A stretch of DNA of 41,768 bases from DATBIS01 sp036556805 (GTDB taxonomy: Bacteria > Actinomycetota > UBA4738 > HRBIN12), in NCBI GenBank assembly GCA_036556805.1, contig DATBIS010000066.1, positions 1 to 41,768 of the forward strand, given 5' to 3'. Below the pieces are notes generated by a model. The model was not told the DNA's origin and made no database searches. It saw only the letters and a list, made by a program, of their open reading frames with translations. Made by a program: the position numbers and the translations under genes. Shown here piece after piece: positions 1-6,832 of this stretch. Within the stretch, counting starts at the first letter, position 1. Every line of letters starts with the position of its first letter.

Positions 1-197
1 TTCGCGGCGGCGAGCAGTCGCCGTCTCGCCTTCTCCCGAGCAGCGTCGTCCTCGAACTTGACCCGCGCGAACCGCGCGAGGGCGTTGCGCACGTGGGGCT
101 CGTCGTGGATGGGCAGGCGGCGCCCGCCTTTGGAGTCGATGTACGCGAACGCCCGGTCGGGGAGGTTCGCCCGCTCCTGCGCACTGAGCTGAGCCAT
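1..197 (-). CDS. Small conserved N-terminal domain protein, 3' part cut by window edge
   Basis: About 65 codons are visible from an ATG at 197, and the gene runs off the left edge. The protein starts MAQLSAQERANLPD and contains FAYIDSKGGRRLPIHDEPHV followed by NALARF and a basic, Ala/Arg-rich helix. I recall this arrangement from short conserved proteins, and from the N-terminus of some cyclase-like proteins, of actinobacteria and Chloroflexi, but the defining C-terminal part is outside the window, so no function is assigned. A TATCGT element (204-209) lies six bases before the ATG, which fits a leaderless start and supports this initiation codon. The next gene inward is a VOC protein on the same strand, 50 bases upstream. 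Confidence 0.7.
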   Translation of the reverse strand, partial: MAQLSAQERANLPDRAFAYIDSKGGRRLPIHDEPHVRNALARFARVKFEDDAAREKARRRLLAAA

Positions 198-203
198 TCG
201 AAA

Positions 204-209
204 ACGATA
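204..209 (-). promoter_or_regulatory. -10 element (TATCGT), leaderless promoter
   Basis: TATCGT on the minus strand matches TAnnnT and ends six bases before the ATG at 197, so transcription would begin at or next to the start codon. No clear -35 is seen. Confidence 0.4.
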
Positions 210-247
210 CCGCCCTCAACCGACGCGGAAGTTCGTGCGCGCCGAAG

Positions 248-628
248 CTAGCGTTCCGCGTCGCTGCGCAGGATGCAGAACTCGTTGCCCTCGGGATCCG
301 CGAGCACCAGCCACCCCGTACCGTCGGGCCGACGCCGGTCATCGAGGGGCGTGGCCCCCAAGGTGAGCACCCGCTCGATCTCCTCGTCGCGGGTGCGATC
401 CGTGGGCACGAGGTCGAAGTGAACCCGGTTCTTCACCTGCTTGCCCTCCGGCACCTCGATGAACAGGACTCGCTGGCCGCCCCCCGGGTCGATGATCATG
501 CACTCCTCATGCCCCGGCTCGTTCGGGTCGCCGGGCACATCCGTGAAACCGAGAACCTGGGCCCAGAAGGTCGACAGCGCATACGCGTCGTGGCAGTCGA
601 ACGTGGTGTGGTCGATCCGCGAGGTCAC
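248..628 (-). CDS. VOC (glyoxalase-like) family protein
   Basis: This 126-residue protein has the single-domain fold of the vicinal oxygen chelate superfamily. The recognisable parts are FDCHDAYALSTFWAQVLGF near the N-terminus, a central VKNRVHFDL strand and a C-terminal LADPEGNEFCIL strand. Members bind a metal or small molecule; which one cannot be told here. I chose the GTG at 628 rather than the ATG at 697, because the ATG would overlap the divergent DinB start and because a TAGTCT element sits eight bases before the GTG. The same Glyoxalase_6-like type occurs again at 40110-40460 and as a fragment at 29533-29631; its last coding segment shares 30 identical bases with the former. Confidence 0.85.
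   Translation of the reverse strand: MTSRIDHTTFDCHDAYALSTFWAQVLGFTDVPGDPNEPGHEECMIIDPGGGQRVLFIEVPEGKQVKNRVHFDLVPTDRTRDEEIERVLTLGATPLDDRRRPDGTGWLVLADPEGNEFCILRSDAER
275..304. repeat. 30-base repeat, copy 1 (inside VOC gene)
   Basis: These 30 bases are identical to 40128-40157. They encode the conserved end of the VOC domain (ADPEGNEFC) in both genes. A shorter, diverged version is in the fragment at 29533-29631. All three lie in the same orientation. Confidence 0.8.
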
Positions 629-636
629 CGGCGTGG

Positions 637-642
637 AGACTA
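637..642 (-). promoter_or_regulatory. -10 element (TAGTCT) for VOC gene
   Basis: TAGTCT lies eight bases upstream of the GTG at 628 on the minus strand and decides that start codon over the longer reading frame. Confidence 0.4.
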
Positions 643-682
643 GCGTCTCAAACGGGCCGGGACTGATGTCGCGCGCTCCCGC

Positions 683-688
683 TAGCAT
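683..688 (+). promoter_or_regulatory. -10 element (TAGCAT) for DinB gene
   Basis: TAGCAT ends seven bases before the ATG at 696, which would give a leaderless transcript. No ribosome-binding site precedes the ATG. Confidence 0.45.
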
Positions 689-695
689 CCGGGCC

Positions 696-1214
696 ATGAC
701 GAAGACACTCTTGGATGACGCGTTCGCCCATCACGTCTGGGCGACCTTGCGGGTGATGGACGTCTGCGCCGGGCTCGAACCCGCCCAGCTCGAGGCGACG
801 GCGCCGGGCACGTACGGCTCGATCCTCGACACGCTTCGCCACATGGCCGGGGCGGACTCCGGCTACCTGTTCGCGATGACGGGCGGGAAGGTGCAGCCGA
901 TCGACGTGGAGCAGGAGGAACAGATGGACCTCGCCGAGCTCCGGAGGAGGGTGGAGGGGTTCGTGTCCGACTACGCGTCGCTGCTGGCGACCGATCTCGA
1001 TCCCGACCGAGTCGTCGTGCGACACCGCGACGACGGCTCCGAGACGCACGCGCCGCTCGGGATCCGACTGGCGCAGGTGGTACACCACGGGAGCGACCAC
1101 CGAAGCCAGATCTGCACGATCCTCACGACGCTCGGCATCGAGCCCCCGTTGATCGACGTGTGGGACTACGCCGATCAGGACGGGCGACTGGTCGAGATCC
1201 CGCCCACGAGCTGA
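696..1214 (+). CDS. DinB family protein
   Basis: The 172-residue protein fits the DinB/YfiT four-helix-bundle superfamily, whose members hold a divalent metal with three histidines and often act as thiol-dependent transferases or hydrolases. Candidate metal ligands are in FAHHVWA near residue 12, TLRHMAG near residue 50, and VVHHGSDHRSQ near residue 130; the last is the typical HxxxH helix of the family. Length is normal. It starts from an ATG without a Shine-Dalgarno sequence, seven bases after a -10 element. It is divergent from the VOC gene and convergent with a tRNA-Ser gene. Its substrate is unknown. Confidence 0.88.
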   Translation: MTKTLLDDAFAHHVWATLRVMDVCAGLEPAQLEATAPGTYGSILDTLRHMAGADSGYLFAMTGGKVQPIDVEQEEQMDLAELRRRVEGFVSDYASLLATDLDPDRVVVRHRDDGSETHAPLGIRLAQVVHHGSDHRSQICTILTTLGIEPPLIDVWDYADQDGRLVEIPPTS

Positions 1215-1248
1215 CGTGCGCGCTCGGGCGGCGAGGCCCGATCGCATG

Positions 1249-1341
1249 TGGCGGAGGCGGCGTGATTTGAACACGCGAGGGGAGGATTAGTCCCCTAACC
1301 GCTTTCGAGGCGGTCCCGTTCGTCCGCTCCGGCACGCCTCC
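1249..1341 (-). tRNA. tRNA-Ser (anticodon CGA)
   Basis: The acceptor stem pairs GGAGGCG (5' end at 1341) with CGCCTCC (1253-1259), followed by discriminator G and an encoded CCA (1249-1251). The anticodon arm ACCGC-CTCGAAA-GCGGT places CGA at the anticodon, and a long variable arm with GGGGA/TCCCC marks it as a class II serine tRNA. The T arm contains GTTCAAATC. It reads UCG codons. A TAGACT -10 element lies seven bases before the mature 5' end. Confidence 0.95.
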
Positions 1342-1348
1342 GGCGCGG

Positions 1349-1354
1349 AGTCTA
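1349..1354 (-). promoter_or_regulatory. -10 element (TAGACT) for tRNA-Ser(CGA)
   Basis: TAGACT on the minus strand is separated by only seven bases from the mature tRNA 5' end at 1341, so the transcript may start at the mature end with little or no 5' leader. Confidence 0.4.
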
Positions 1355-1407
1355 CCAATCCCCTCCTCGGCGTTTGTGGCAGGATTCGGCCGAACGAGGA
1401 GGACGCC

Positions 1408-1797
1408 ATGGACGCGCACAAGTTGGAGAAGATCCCGCTGTTCGCCGGCCTGCCGAAGAAGGAGCGAGAGCAGGTGGCTCGCTGGGCCGACGAGATCGAC
1501 GTCCCAGCCGGCCAGGCGCTCCTCGTCCAGGGGACGTTCCCCCACGAGTTCTACCTGATCCTCGACGGCACGGTGTCGGTCGCGAAGGACGGCGAGCACG
1601 TCGCCGACCTTGGCCCGGGCGACTTCGTCGGCGAGATCGCGCTGGTGGAACACGAGCGACGCACGGCGACCGTGATCACCACGACGCCGGTGAGGGCGAT
1701 GGTCATGCACTCGCGGGATTTCGCGGAGATGCACGACGAGCTTCCCCACGTCGCGGAGAAGATCCGGGACGCGATCCGCGACCGCCTCGCGAGCTAG
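1408..1797 (+). CDS. Single-domain cyclic-nucleotide-binding (Crp-like sensor) protein
   Basis: The 129-residue protein is one cNMP-binding domain and nothing else. It has the leading helix LEKIPLFAGLPKKER, the PAGQALLVQGT strand, and the phosphate-binding-cassette region DFVGEIALVEHERRTATV, which resembles the GExAL-xxxxR-AxV pattern of Crp-fold domains. No DNA-binding domain, kinase or channel follows, so it probably works through a partner or as a cytosolic regulator. The ATG at 1408 has a strong GAGGAGG ribosome-binding site five to six bases upstream. Its stop overlaps the convergent tadA stop by four bases. Whether it binds cAMP, cGMP or neither cannot be read from the sequence. Confidence 0.9.
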   Translation: MDAHKLEKIPLFAGLPKKEREQVARWADEIDVPAGQALLVQGTFPHEFYLILDGTVSVAKDGEHVADLGPGDFVGEIALVEHERRTATVITTTPVRAMVMHSRDFAEMHDELPHVAEKIRDAIRDRLAS

Positions 1798-2255
1798 CGC
1801 CGGTCCCGGAAGAACTCGCGCAGCAGGTCGCCCGCTTCCTCGGCGAGCACGCCCGCGGCGAGCTCGACGCGATGGTTCAGGCGAGGGTCCTGCACGAGGT
1901 TCCCGAGCGAGCCGGCGAAGCCGGCCTTCGGGTCGAACGCGCCGAACACGAGCCGGTCGACGCGAGCGAGGACGATCGCGCCCGCGCACATCGCACAGGG
2001 CTCGAGCGTCACGTAGAGGGTGCAGCCGGCGAGCCTCCATGAGCCCGCCTGCACCGCAGCCTCGCGAAGCGCAAGGATCTCCGCGTGCGCGGTGGGGTCG
2101 TGCAGTCGTTCACGCGCGTTGCCGGCGGTCGCGACCACCACGCCGTCGCGCGCGACCACGGCGCCCACCGGCACGTCGTCCGAGTACTCGCACTCGCGCG
2201 CCGCGTCGAGCGCCGCGCGCATCATCGTTTCGTCCTCGCGACTAGTCTGCGCCAT
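1794..2255 (-). CDS. tadA: tRNA adenosine(34) deaminase
   Basis: TadA converts adenosine to inosine at the wobble base of tRNA-Arg(ACG), so that one tRNA reads CGU, CGC and CGA. The 153-residue protein has the zinc-dependent cytidine-deaminase-fold motifs: H57-A-E59 (zinc ligand and catalytic glutamate) and P86-C-x-M-C90 (two zinc cysteines), with the expected spacing and the VPVGAVV strand at residues 28-34. It follows the small metallopeptidase gene by a single base and is probably cotranscribed with it. Its substrate tRNA-Arg(ACG) is encoded in this same window at 9596-9668. Confidence 0.95.
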   Translation of the reverse strand: MAQTSREDETMMRAALDAARECEYSDDVPVGAVVARDGVVVATAGNARERLHDPTAHAEILALREAAVQAGSWRLAGCTLYVTLEPCAMCAGAIVLARVDRLVFGAFDPKAGFAGSLGNLVQDPRLNHRVELAAGVLAEEAGDLLREFFRDRR

Positions 2256-2256
2256 A

Positions 2257-2601
2257 CTAGTAGACGCCGAGCTCGCGAAGACGCTCGTCGGAGATCCCGA
2301 AATGGTGCGCGATCTCGTGCGCGACGGTGTGCGCGACGACGCGCCGGAGCCGCTCGGGATCGCCGCGGGCCTCTCGTTCGAGCGTGTCGCGAAACAGCGT
2401 GATGCGATCGGGCAGCGCGCCCGAGTACCAATCGCCTCGTTCGGTCTGCGCGATGCCCTCGTAGAGGCCGAGGAGGCTGCGCCGGCCGCGGGGCGCGCGA
2501 TCCTCGACGAGCACGGCCACGTTCGACAGTCGTTCGTGCACCCACTCGGGCAAGCCGTCGAGCGCCTCCGCCACCAGCTCCTCGAACCGCTCGTCGTTCA
2601 T
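2257..2601 (-). CDS. Small metallopeptidase family protein (minigluzincin-like)
   Basis: The 114-residue protein carries an HExxH zinc motif (H95-E-I-A-H99, followed by HFGISDERL), preceded by the typical N-terminal region LDGLPEWVHERLSNVAVLVE and the GLYEG segment. This matches the small bacterial metallopeptidase family related to PF06262. Proteolytic activity is not established for most members. It begins at an ATG only 21 bases from the divergent pncB start, so the two share a very short promoter region with a symmetrical -10 element. tadA follows one base after its stop codon. Confidence 0.9.
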   Translation of the reverse strand: MNDERFEELVAEALDGLPEWVHERLSNVAVLVEDRAPRGRRSLLGLYEGIAQTERGDWYSGALPDRITLFRDTLEREARGDPERLRRVVAHTVAHEIAHHFGISDERLRELGVY

Positions 2602-2608
2602 CGCGCGT

Positions 2609-2617
2609 GTAGCCTAC
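2609..2617. promoter_or_regulatory. Palindromic bidirectional -10 element
   Basis: GTAGCCTAC is a perfect palindrome about its central base. It supplies TAGCCT toward pncB (seven bases before the ATG at 2623) and TAGGCT toward the metallopeptidase (nine bases before the ATG at 2601). Both transcripts would be leaderless or nearly so, and polymerase could bind only one direction at a time. Confidence 0.45.
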
Positions 2618-2622
2618 GGCCG

Positions 2623-3951
2623 ATGCCGGGGGCGCTCCTCACCGACCTGTACGAGCTCAACATGGCCGCGAGCTACCTGCGGCGAGGCATGCGCGCCGAC
2701 GCGACGTTCAGCCTCTACGTTCGGACGCTGCCGCCGGAGCGCGGATTCGTCGTCGTCGCGGGGCTCGAGTCGTCGCTGGCATTCCTCGAGTCGTTCTCGT
2801 TCGGCGAGGACGAGCTCGCGTACCTCGCCGGACAGGGGTTCGACCGGGAGACGCTCGACGCCTTCCGTGAGGTGCGGTTCACGGGTGACGTCTGCGCGGT
2901 GCCGGAGGGCCGCGTGGTGTACGCGGACGAACCGATCCTGGAGGTGACGGGACCGATCGCGGAGGCACAGCTCGTCGAGACGTTCCTGCTGAACCAGGTG
3001 ACGTTGCACACGACGCTCGCGACGAAGGCGGCCCGGTACGTGCTGGCTGCGGACGGCCGCGATCTGGTGGACTTCGCGTTCCGACGCACGCACGGCACGG
3101 AGGCCGCGATGGCGGCGGCGCGCGCGAGCGCGATCGTCGGCTTCGCGGCGACCTCGAACGTCGAGGCGGGCCGGAGATACGGGCTGCGCGTCGCCGGCAC
3201 GATGGCGCACTCGTACATCGAGGCGTTCCCGAGCGAGGCCGAAGCGTTCCGTGCGTTCGCCGAGGACTTCCCCGGCCGCACGACGTTCCTCGTGGACACC
3301 TACGACACGCCGAACGGCGTGCACACCGCGATCGAGACCGCGCGCGAGCTCGGGATCACCGAGAACGTCGGCGTGCGGCTGGACAGCGGCGACCTTCTGG
3401 AGCTCTCGCGGAAGGCGCGCGCGATGCTCGACGAGGCCGGGCTCACCAGCGCGCGGATCTTCGCGAGCGGCGGCCTTGACGAGCTGGAGGTCGAGGAGCT
3501 CGTGCAGGGTGGCGCGCCCATCGACGCGTTCGGGATCGGCACGCAGATGGGCGTGTCGGCCGACGCGCCGTACATCGACTCCGTCTACAAGCTCGTGGAA
3601 TACGACGGCCGTCCCGTGTTGAAGCTCTCGTCGAAGAAGGCGACCGCTCCTGGGCCGAAGCAGGTCTTCCGAGCACCGGACGGCGACCTCGTGGCGCTCC
3701 GGGACGAGGAAGGCCCGCCGGGATCCGAGCCGTTGCTCGAGGTCGTGCTGCGCGGCGGCTCCCGCGTGGCACCGGCGCCGGCAATCGAGGACATGCGCGA
3801 ACGGTTCCGGCGCGACCTCGAGGGCGTCCCCGAGCACGCGCGGCGGCTGCGCGATCCCGGCCCGGTCGCCGTGCGTCACTCCGGCGCGCTCGACGCGCTC
3901 ACGGACCGCACCCGGGACGAGGCGCTTCGTCGAGCCGGCCTGGAGGGTTGA
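2623..3951 (+). CDS. pncB: Nicotinate phosphoribosyltransferase
   Basis: This enzyme joins nicotinate and PRPP, with ATP hydrolysis, to give nicotinate mononucleotide in the Preiss-Handler NAD salvage route. The 442-residue protein opens with the family signature LLTDLYELNMAASYL and has RRTHGTEAAM, VAGTMAHSYI (the phosphorylatable histidine region), NVGVRLDSGDL, IFASGGLDE and FGIGTQM, which together build the type II phosphoribosyltransferase barrel. A much longer open frame extends upstream but lies antisense to two real genes. The ATG at 2623 gives the family's standard N-terminus and sits seven bases after a -10 element. It converges on leuD. Confidence 0.96.
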   Translation: MPGALLTDLYELNMAASYLRRGMRADATFSLYVRTLPPERGFVVVAGLESSLAFLESFSFGEDELAYLAGQGFDRETLDAFREVRFTGDVCAVPEGRVVYADEPILEVTGPIAEAQLVETFLLNQVTLHTTLATKAARYVLAADGRDLVDFAFRRTHGTEAAMAAARASAIVGFAATSNVEAGRRYGLRVAGTMAHSYIEAFPSEAEAFRAFAEDFPGRTTFLVDTYDTPNGVHTAIETARELGITENVGVRLDSGDLLELSRKARAMLDEAGLTSARIFASGGLDELEVEELVQGGAPIDAFGIGTQMGVSADAPYIDSVYKLVEYDGRPVLKLSSKKATAPGPKQVFRAPDGDLVALRDEEGPPGSEPLLEVVLRGGSRVAPAPAIEDMRERFRRDLEGVPEHARRLRDPGPVAVRHSGALDALTDRTRDEALRRAGLEG

Positions 3952-3966
3952 GGGACTCAGCCCTCA
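3949..3966. terminator. Possible shared hairpin between convergent pncB and leuD
   Basis: TGAGGG and CCCTCA form a six-base stem with a six-base loop that spans both stop codons. There is no clear T-tract, so termination is uncertain. Confidence 0.25.
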
Positions 3967-4548
3967 GGCGCCGGGCATCCACGACGGCCGCGTCGCCTCG
4001 AACGCGGTGATCGCGTCCTCGTGGCGCATCGTGAGTCCGATGTCGTCGAGCCCCTCGAGCAGGCGCCACCGCGTGAAGTCGTCGATCGCGAACGCCTCCT
4101 GCACGGCCGGCGCGCTCACGAGCCTCGCGTCCAGATCGACGGTGATCTCGGTCGCGGGGTCGTCGAGCACCGCGTCCATCAGCGCTCGCACCGACTCGGC
4201 CGGGAGCTCGACCGGCAGCAGGCCGATCTTCGTGCAGTTCGTGCGGAAGATGTCGGCGATGCTCGGTGCGATCACCACGCGAAACCCCGCGTCCTCGATC
4301 GCCCAGGCGGCGTGCTCGCGGCTGGAGCCTCCGCCGAAGTTCGGCCCGGCAAGCAGGATCGACGCGCCCGCGTAGCGCTCGTCGTTGAGGACGAACGCGG
4401 GGTCCTTGCGCCACTCCGCGAACAGGAACGGGCCGAAGCCCGTCCGTTCGATCCGCTTGAGGTGGACGGCGGGGACGATCTGGTCGGTGTCGACGTCGCT
4501 GCGGTCGAGCGGGAGCGCGCGGCCGGTGAGGGAGCGAAACGACTCCAT
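3964..4548 (-). CDS. leuD: 3-isopropylmalate dehydratase small subunit
   Basis: LeuD pairs with LeuC to isomerise 2-isopropylmalate to 3-isopropylmalate in leucine synthesis. The 194-residue protein has the swivel-domain signatures DVDTDQIVPAVHLKR near the N-terminus, GPNFGGGSSREHAAWA (substrate-binding loop) and the NCTKIGLLPV strand. Length and motif order are normal for the small subunit. It starts one base after the leuC stop, and its GGAGG ribosome-binding site lies inside the end of leuC, so the two are translated from one message. Confidence 0.97.
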   Translation of the reverse strand: MESFRSLTGRALPLDRSDVDTDQIVPAVHLKRIERTGFGPFLFAEWRKDPAFVLNDERYAGASILLAGPNFGGGSSREHAAWAIEDAGFRVVIAPSIADIFRTNCTKIGLLPVELPAESVRALMDAVLDDPATEITVDLDARLVSAPAVQEAFAIDDFTRWRLLEGLDDIGLTMRHEDAITAFEATRPSWMPGA

Positions 4549-4549
4549 C

Positions 4550-5944
4550 TCAGAGGTCCTCCGGTGTCGTGAAGTGACCGGCGATCGCGGTGGCGGCCGC
4601 CACCGCCGGGCTCACGAGGTGCGTGCGACCTCCCTTGCCCTGACGCCCCTCGAAGTTGCGGTTCGACGTGCTCGCGCTGCGGTCGCCGGGGTGAAGGATG
4701 TCGGGGTTCATCCCGAGGCACATCGAGCAACCCGCGCCGCGCCACTCGAATCCCGCCTGCTCGAAGATCGCGTCGAGGCCCTCGCGTTCGGCCTGCTCCT
4801 TCACCGCGAACGAGCCCGGGACGACGAGCGCACGGAGTCCCTCGGCGACCCGGCGGCCGGCAACGATCCCCGCCGCCACACGGAGATCCTCCATGCGCGA
4901 GTTCGTGCACGAGCCGATGAAGATCGTGTCGGGGCGGATGTCGCGCACGGCCGTGCCGGGCTCGAGGGCCATGTACGCGAGCGCGCGGTGCGCGGCCTCC
5001 CGCTTCGCGCGATCCTCGAACGAGTCGGGGTCGGGCACGGCCTCGTCGATCGTCACCGATTGCGCGGGGTTCGTGCCCCAACTCACGTGCGGGCGGAGGT
5101 CGCTCGCGTCGAGGCTCACCTCCCGGTCGAACGTCGCCCCGTCGTCGGTGTGAAGCGTGCGCCAGTGCTCGAGGGCGCGCTCCCAGTCGGCGTCCTTCGG
5201 CGCGTGTGGCCGGCCCTCCACGTACGTGAACGTCACGTCGTCCGGCGCGACCATGCCGGCGCGCGCGCCCGCCTCGATCGACATGTTGCAGATCGTCATG
5301 CGGCCCTCCATCGAAAGCGACCGGATCACGCTGCCGCGGTACTCGACGATGTGACCCGTGCCCCCGCCGGTGCCGATCCGGTGGATGATCGCGAGGATCA
5401 CGTCCTTCGCGCTCACGGTCGACGGGAGGTCGCCCTCGACCGTCACCACCATCGTGCCGGGCTTGTTCTGGGGGAGCGTCTGCGTCGCGAGCACGTGCTC
5501 GACCTCGCTCGTGCCGATCGGAATCGCGAGCGCGCCGAACGCGCCGTGCGTGGACGTGTGGGAGTCGCCGCACACGATCAGAAGTCCCGGCTGCGTGTAA
5601 CCCTGCTCGGGGCCGATCACGTGCACGATGCCCTGCCCCGGCGAACCCACCGGGTAGAGCGTGACCTCGAACTCGGCCGCGTTGCGCGAGAGCGCCTGCA
5701 ACTGCTGCGCGCTGATTGGATCCTCGGGCCCGGCGATCGTGGGGACGTTGTGGTCCATCGTCGCGATCGTGAGGTCCGGCCGGCGCACCGCGCGGCCGTG
5801 CTGGCGCAGCCCGTCGAACGCCTGAGCGCTCGTGACCTCGTGGACGAGGTGCAGGTCGACGTAGAGCAGGTCGGGCTCGCCGTCCGCGCGGTGGACGACG
5901 TGCTGCTCCCAGACCTTCTCGGCGAGCGTTCGCGTGGTGGTCAT
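4550..5944 (-). CDS. leuC: 3-isopropylmalate dehydratase large subunit
   Basis: LeuC carries the [4Fe-4S] cluster of isopropylmalate isomerase. The 464-residue protein has VCGDSHTSTHGAFG, IFIGSCTNSRMEDL (first cluster cysteine) and GAGCSMCLGMNPD (the CxxC pair), all in the usual order. The N-terminus TLAEKVWEQHVV is standard. It is first in a leuCD operon. The 110-base gap to the divergent IclR gene holds a perfect inverted repeat near 6019-6037, suggesting that the IclR protein controls this operon. The leader of roughly 75 bases includes a GGGGC-ACC-GCCCC hairpin but no leucine-rich leader peptide. Confidence 0.97.
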   Translation of the reverse strand: MTTTRTLAEKVWEQHVVHRADGEPDLLYVDLHLVHEVTSAQAFDGLRQHGRAVRRPDLTIATMDHNVPTIAGPEDPISAQQLQALSRNAAEFEVTLYPVGSPGQGIVHVIGPEQGYTQPGLLIVCGDSHTSTHGAFGALAIPIGTSEVEHVLATQTLPQNKPGTMVVTVEGDLPSTVSAKDVILAIIHRIGTGGGTGHIVEYRGSVIRSLSMEGRMTICNMSIEAGARAGMVAPDDVTFTYVEGRPHAPKDADWERALEHWRTLHTDDGATFDREVSLDASDLRPHVSWGTNPAQSVTIDEAVPDPDSFEDRAKREAAHRALAYMALEPGTAVRDIRPDTIFIGSCTNSRMEDLRVAAGIVAGRRVAEGLRALVVPGSFAVKEQAEREGLDAIFEQAGFEWRGAGCSMCLGMNPDILHPGDRSASTSNRNFEGRQGKGGRTHLVSPAVAAATAIAGHFTTPEDL

Positions 5945-6018
5945 GGATCTTCGGCTCCGCCCATTCCGGCCGGGGCGGTGCCCCTTCGAGCGGGGTCCCT
6001 CGGTCGGCTGCTTCCGGT

Positions 6019-6037
6019 CGTCTCATATACTGAGACG
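6019..6037. promoter_or_regulatory. Inverted repeat operator overlapping -10, IclR/leuCD intergenic region
   Basis: CGTCTCA-TATAC-TGAGACG is a perfect seven-base inverted repeat with a five-base spacer. It encloses TATACT (6026-6031), a good -10 for the IclR gene whose ATG is at 6055. A dimeric repressor bound here would block that promoter and could also act on the divergent leuC promoter. The IclR protein itself is the obvious candidate ligand; this is inferred from position and symmetry. Confidence 0.5.
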
Positions 6038-6054
6038 CTGTATCATCAGACGAG

Positions 6055-6822
6055 ATGACCCTAGCACACCCCCGAGATGCCAAGCGTGGCGGAGCACCCG
6101 GATCCGGCGTCGGCGTGCTCGATCGCTGCCTCGACATCCTGGACGCCGTCGAACGGGGCGTTCGCACGTTGCCCGCGATCTCCCAAGAGACCGGCCTTCA
6201 CCGCGCCACCGTTCATCGCCTCATCAAGGCTCTCGAGCATCACGGCTTCGTCACGTTCGTCGGCGGGCAGGGCTATCGCCTGGGATCGAAGCTCCTGCGA
6301 CTCGCAGCCACGGCCACCCGCGAGCTCCCCCTCCGCGACCTCGCGCACCCTTTCGTCGAACGGCTTGCAACCATGACCGGCGAGAGCGCCCAACTCTTCA
6401 TCCAGGACGGAAACGAACGCGTGTGCATCGACGCGGTGGAGTCGGCGAACGAGCTCCGGACGATCGTGGACGTGGGTGCCTCATTGCCCATCACGGTTGG
6501 GTCGGCGGGGAAGGTGTTCCTCGCGTACGCCCCGGCGCCGTTTCGTGCGCAGCTCCTGCGCGGGCTCGATCATCCAACCCACGAGGAGCTCATGACGATC
6601 CGCCGGCGAGGTTGGGCGTGGAGCATCGGCGAGCGCCAGGCGGGGGTCGGGTCCGTGAGCGCCCCGATCATGACGCCGCTCGGCTTCCTTGCCGCCGCCG
6701 TCTCCGTGTCGGGACCGGACAGCAGGATCGCTCGCATCAGCGCGAAGCGCTACGCGCCGGCCGTCGTCGCGGCCGCGAAGGACATCGAGCGGGCGCTCGG
6801 CGGAAGCGGGAGCGGGAGCTAG
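6055..6822 (+). CDS. IclR family transcriptional regulator (NdgR-like, by leuCD context)
   Basis: The 255-residue protein has an N-terminal winged helix (LDRCLDILDAVE, then LPAISQETGLHRATVHRLIK as the recognition helix, near residues 22-60, and YRLGSKLLRL as the wing) and a C-terminal effector domain. The latter includes ESAQLFIQDGNERVC, LPITVGSAGKVFLA and RRGWAWSIGERQAGVGSVSA, as expected for IclR. In Streptomyces and Corynebacterium an IclR protein (NdgR/LtbR) sits divergent from leuCD and controls it; the same layout here makes that role likely. The N-terminus is about 20 residues longer than most relatives. Its own promoter is covered by the palindrome at 6019-6037, suggesting autoregulation. 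Confidence 0.92.
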   Translation: MTLAHPRDAKRGGAPGSGVGVLDRCLDILDAVERGVRTLPAISQETGLHRATVHRLIKALEHHGFVTFVGGQGYRLGSKLLRLAATATRELPLRDLAHPFVERLATMTGESAQLFIQDGNERVCIDAVESANELRTIVDVGASLPITVGSAGKVFLAYAPAPFRAQLLRGLDHPTHEELMTIRRRGWAWSIGERQAGVGSVSAPIMTPLGFLAAAVSVSGPDSRIARISAKRYAPAVVAAAKDIERALGGSGSGS

Positions 6823-6832
6823 GCGCCGCCGG

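Noticed and set aside
2020..3951. Open frame of 643 codons that extends the pncB reading frame upstream
   Set aside because: The first 200 codons run antisense to tadA and the metallopeptidase gene and have no matching family. ATG 2623 gives the normal start of the enzyme and has a -10 at the right distance.
5945..6030. Leucine leader peptide or T-box before leuC
   Set aside because: The small frames in the leader contain hardly any leucine codons, and no T-box or antiterminator structure is seen; only a short GGGGC/GCCCC hairpin is present.
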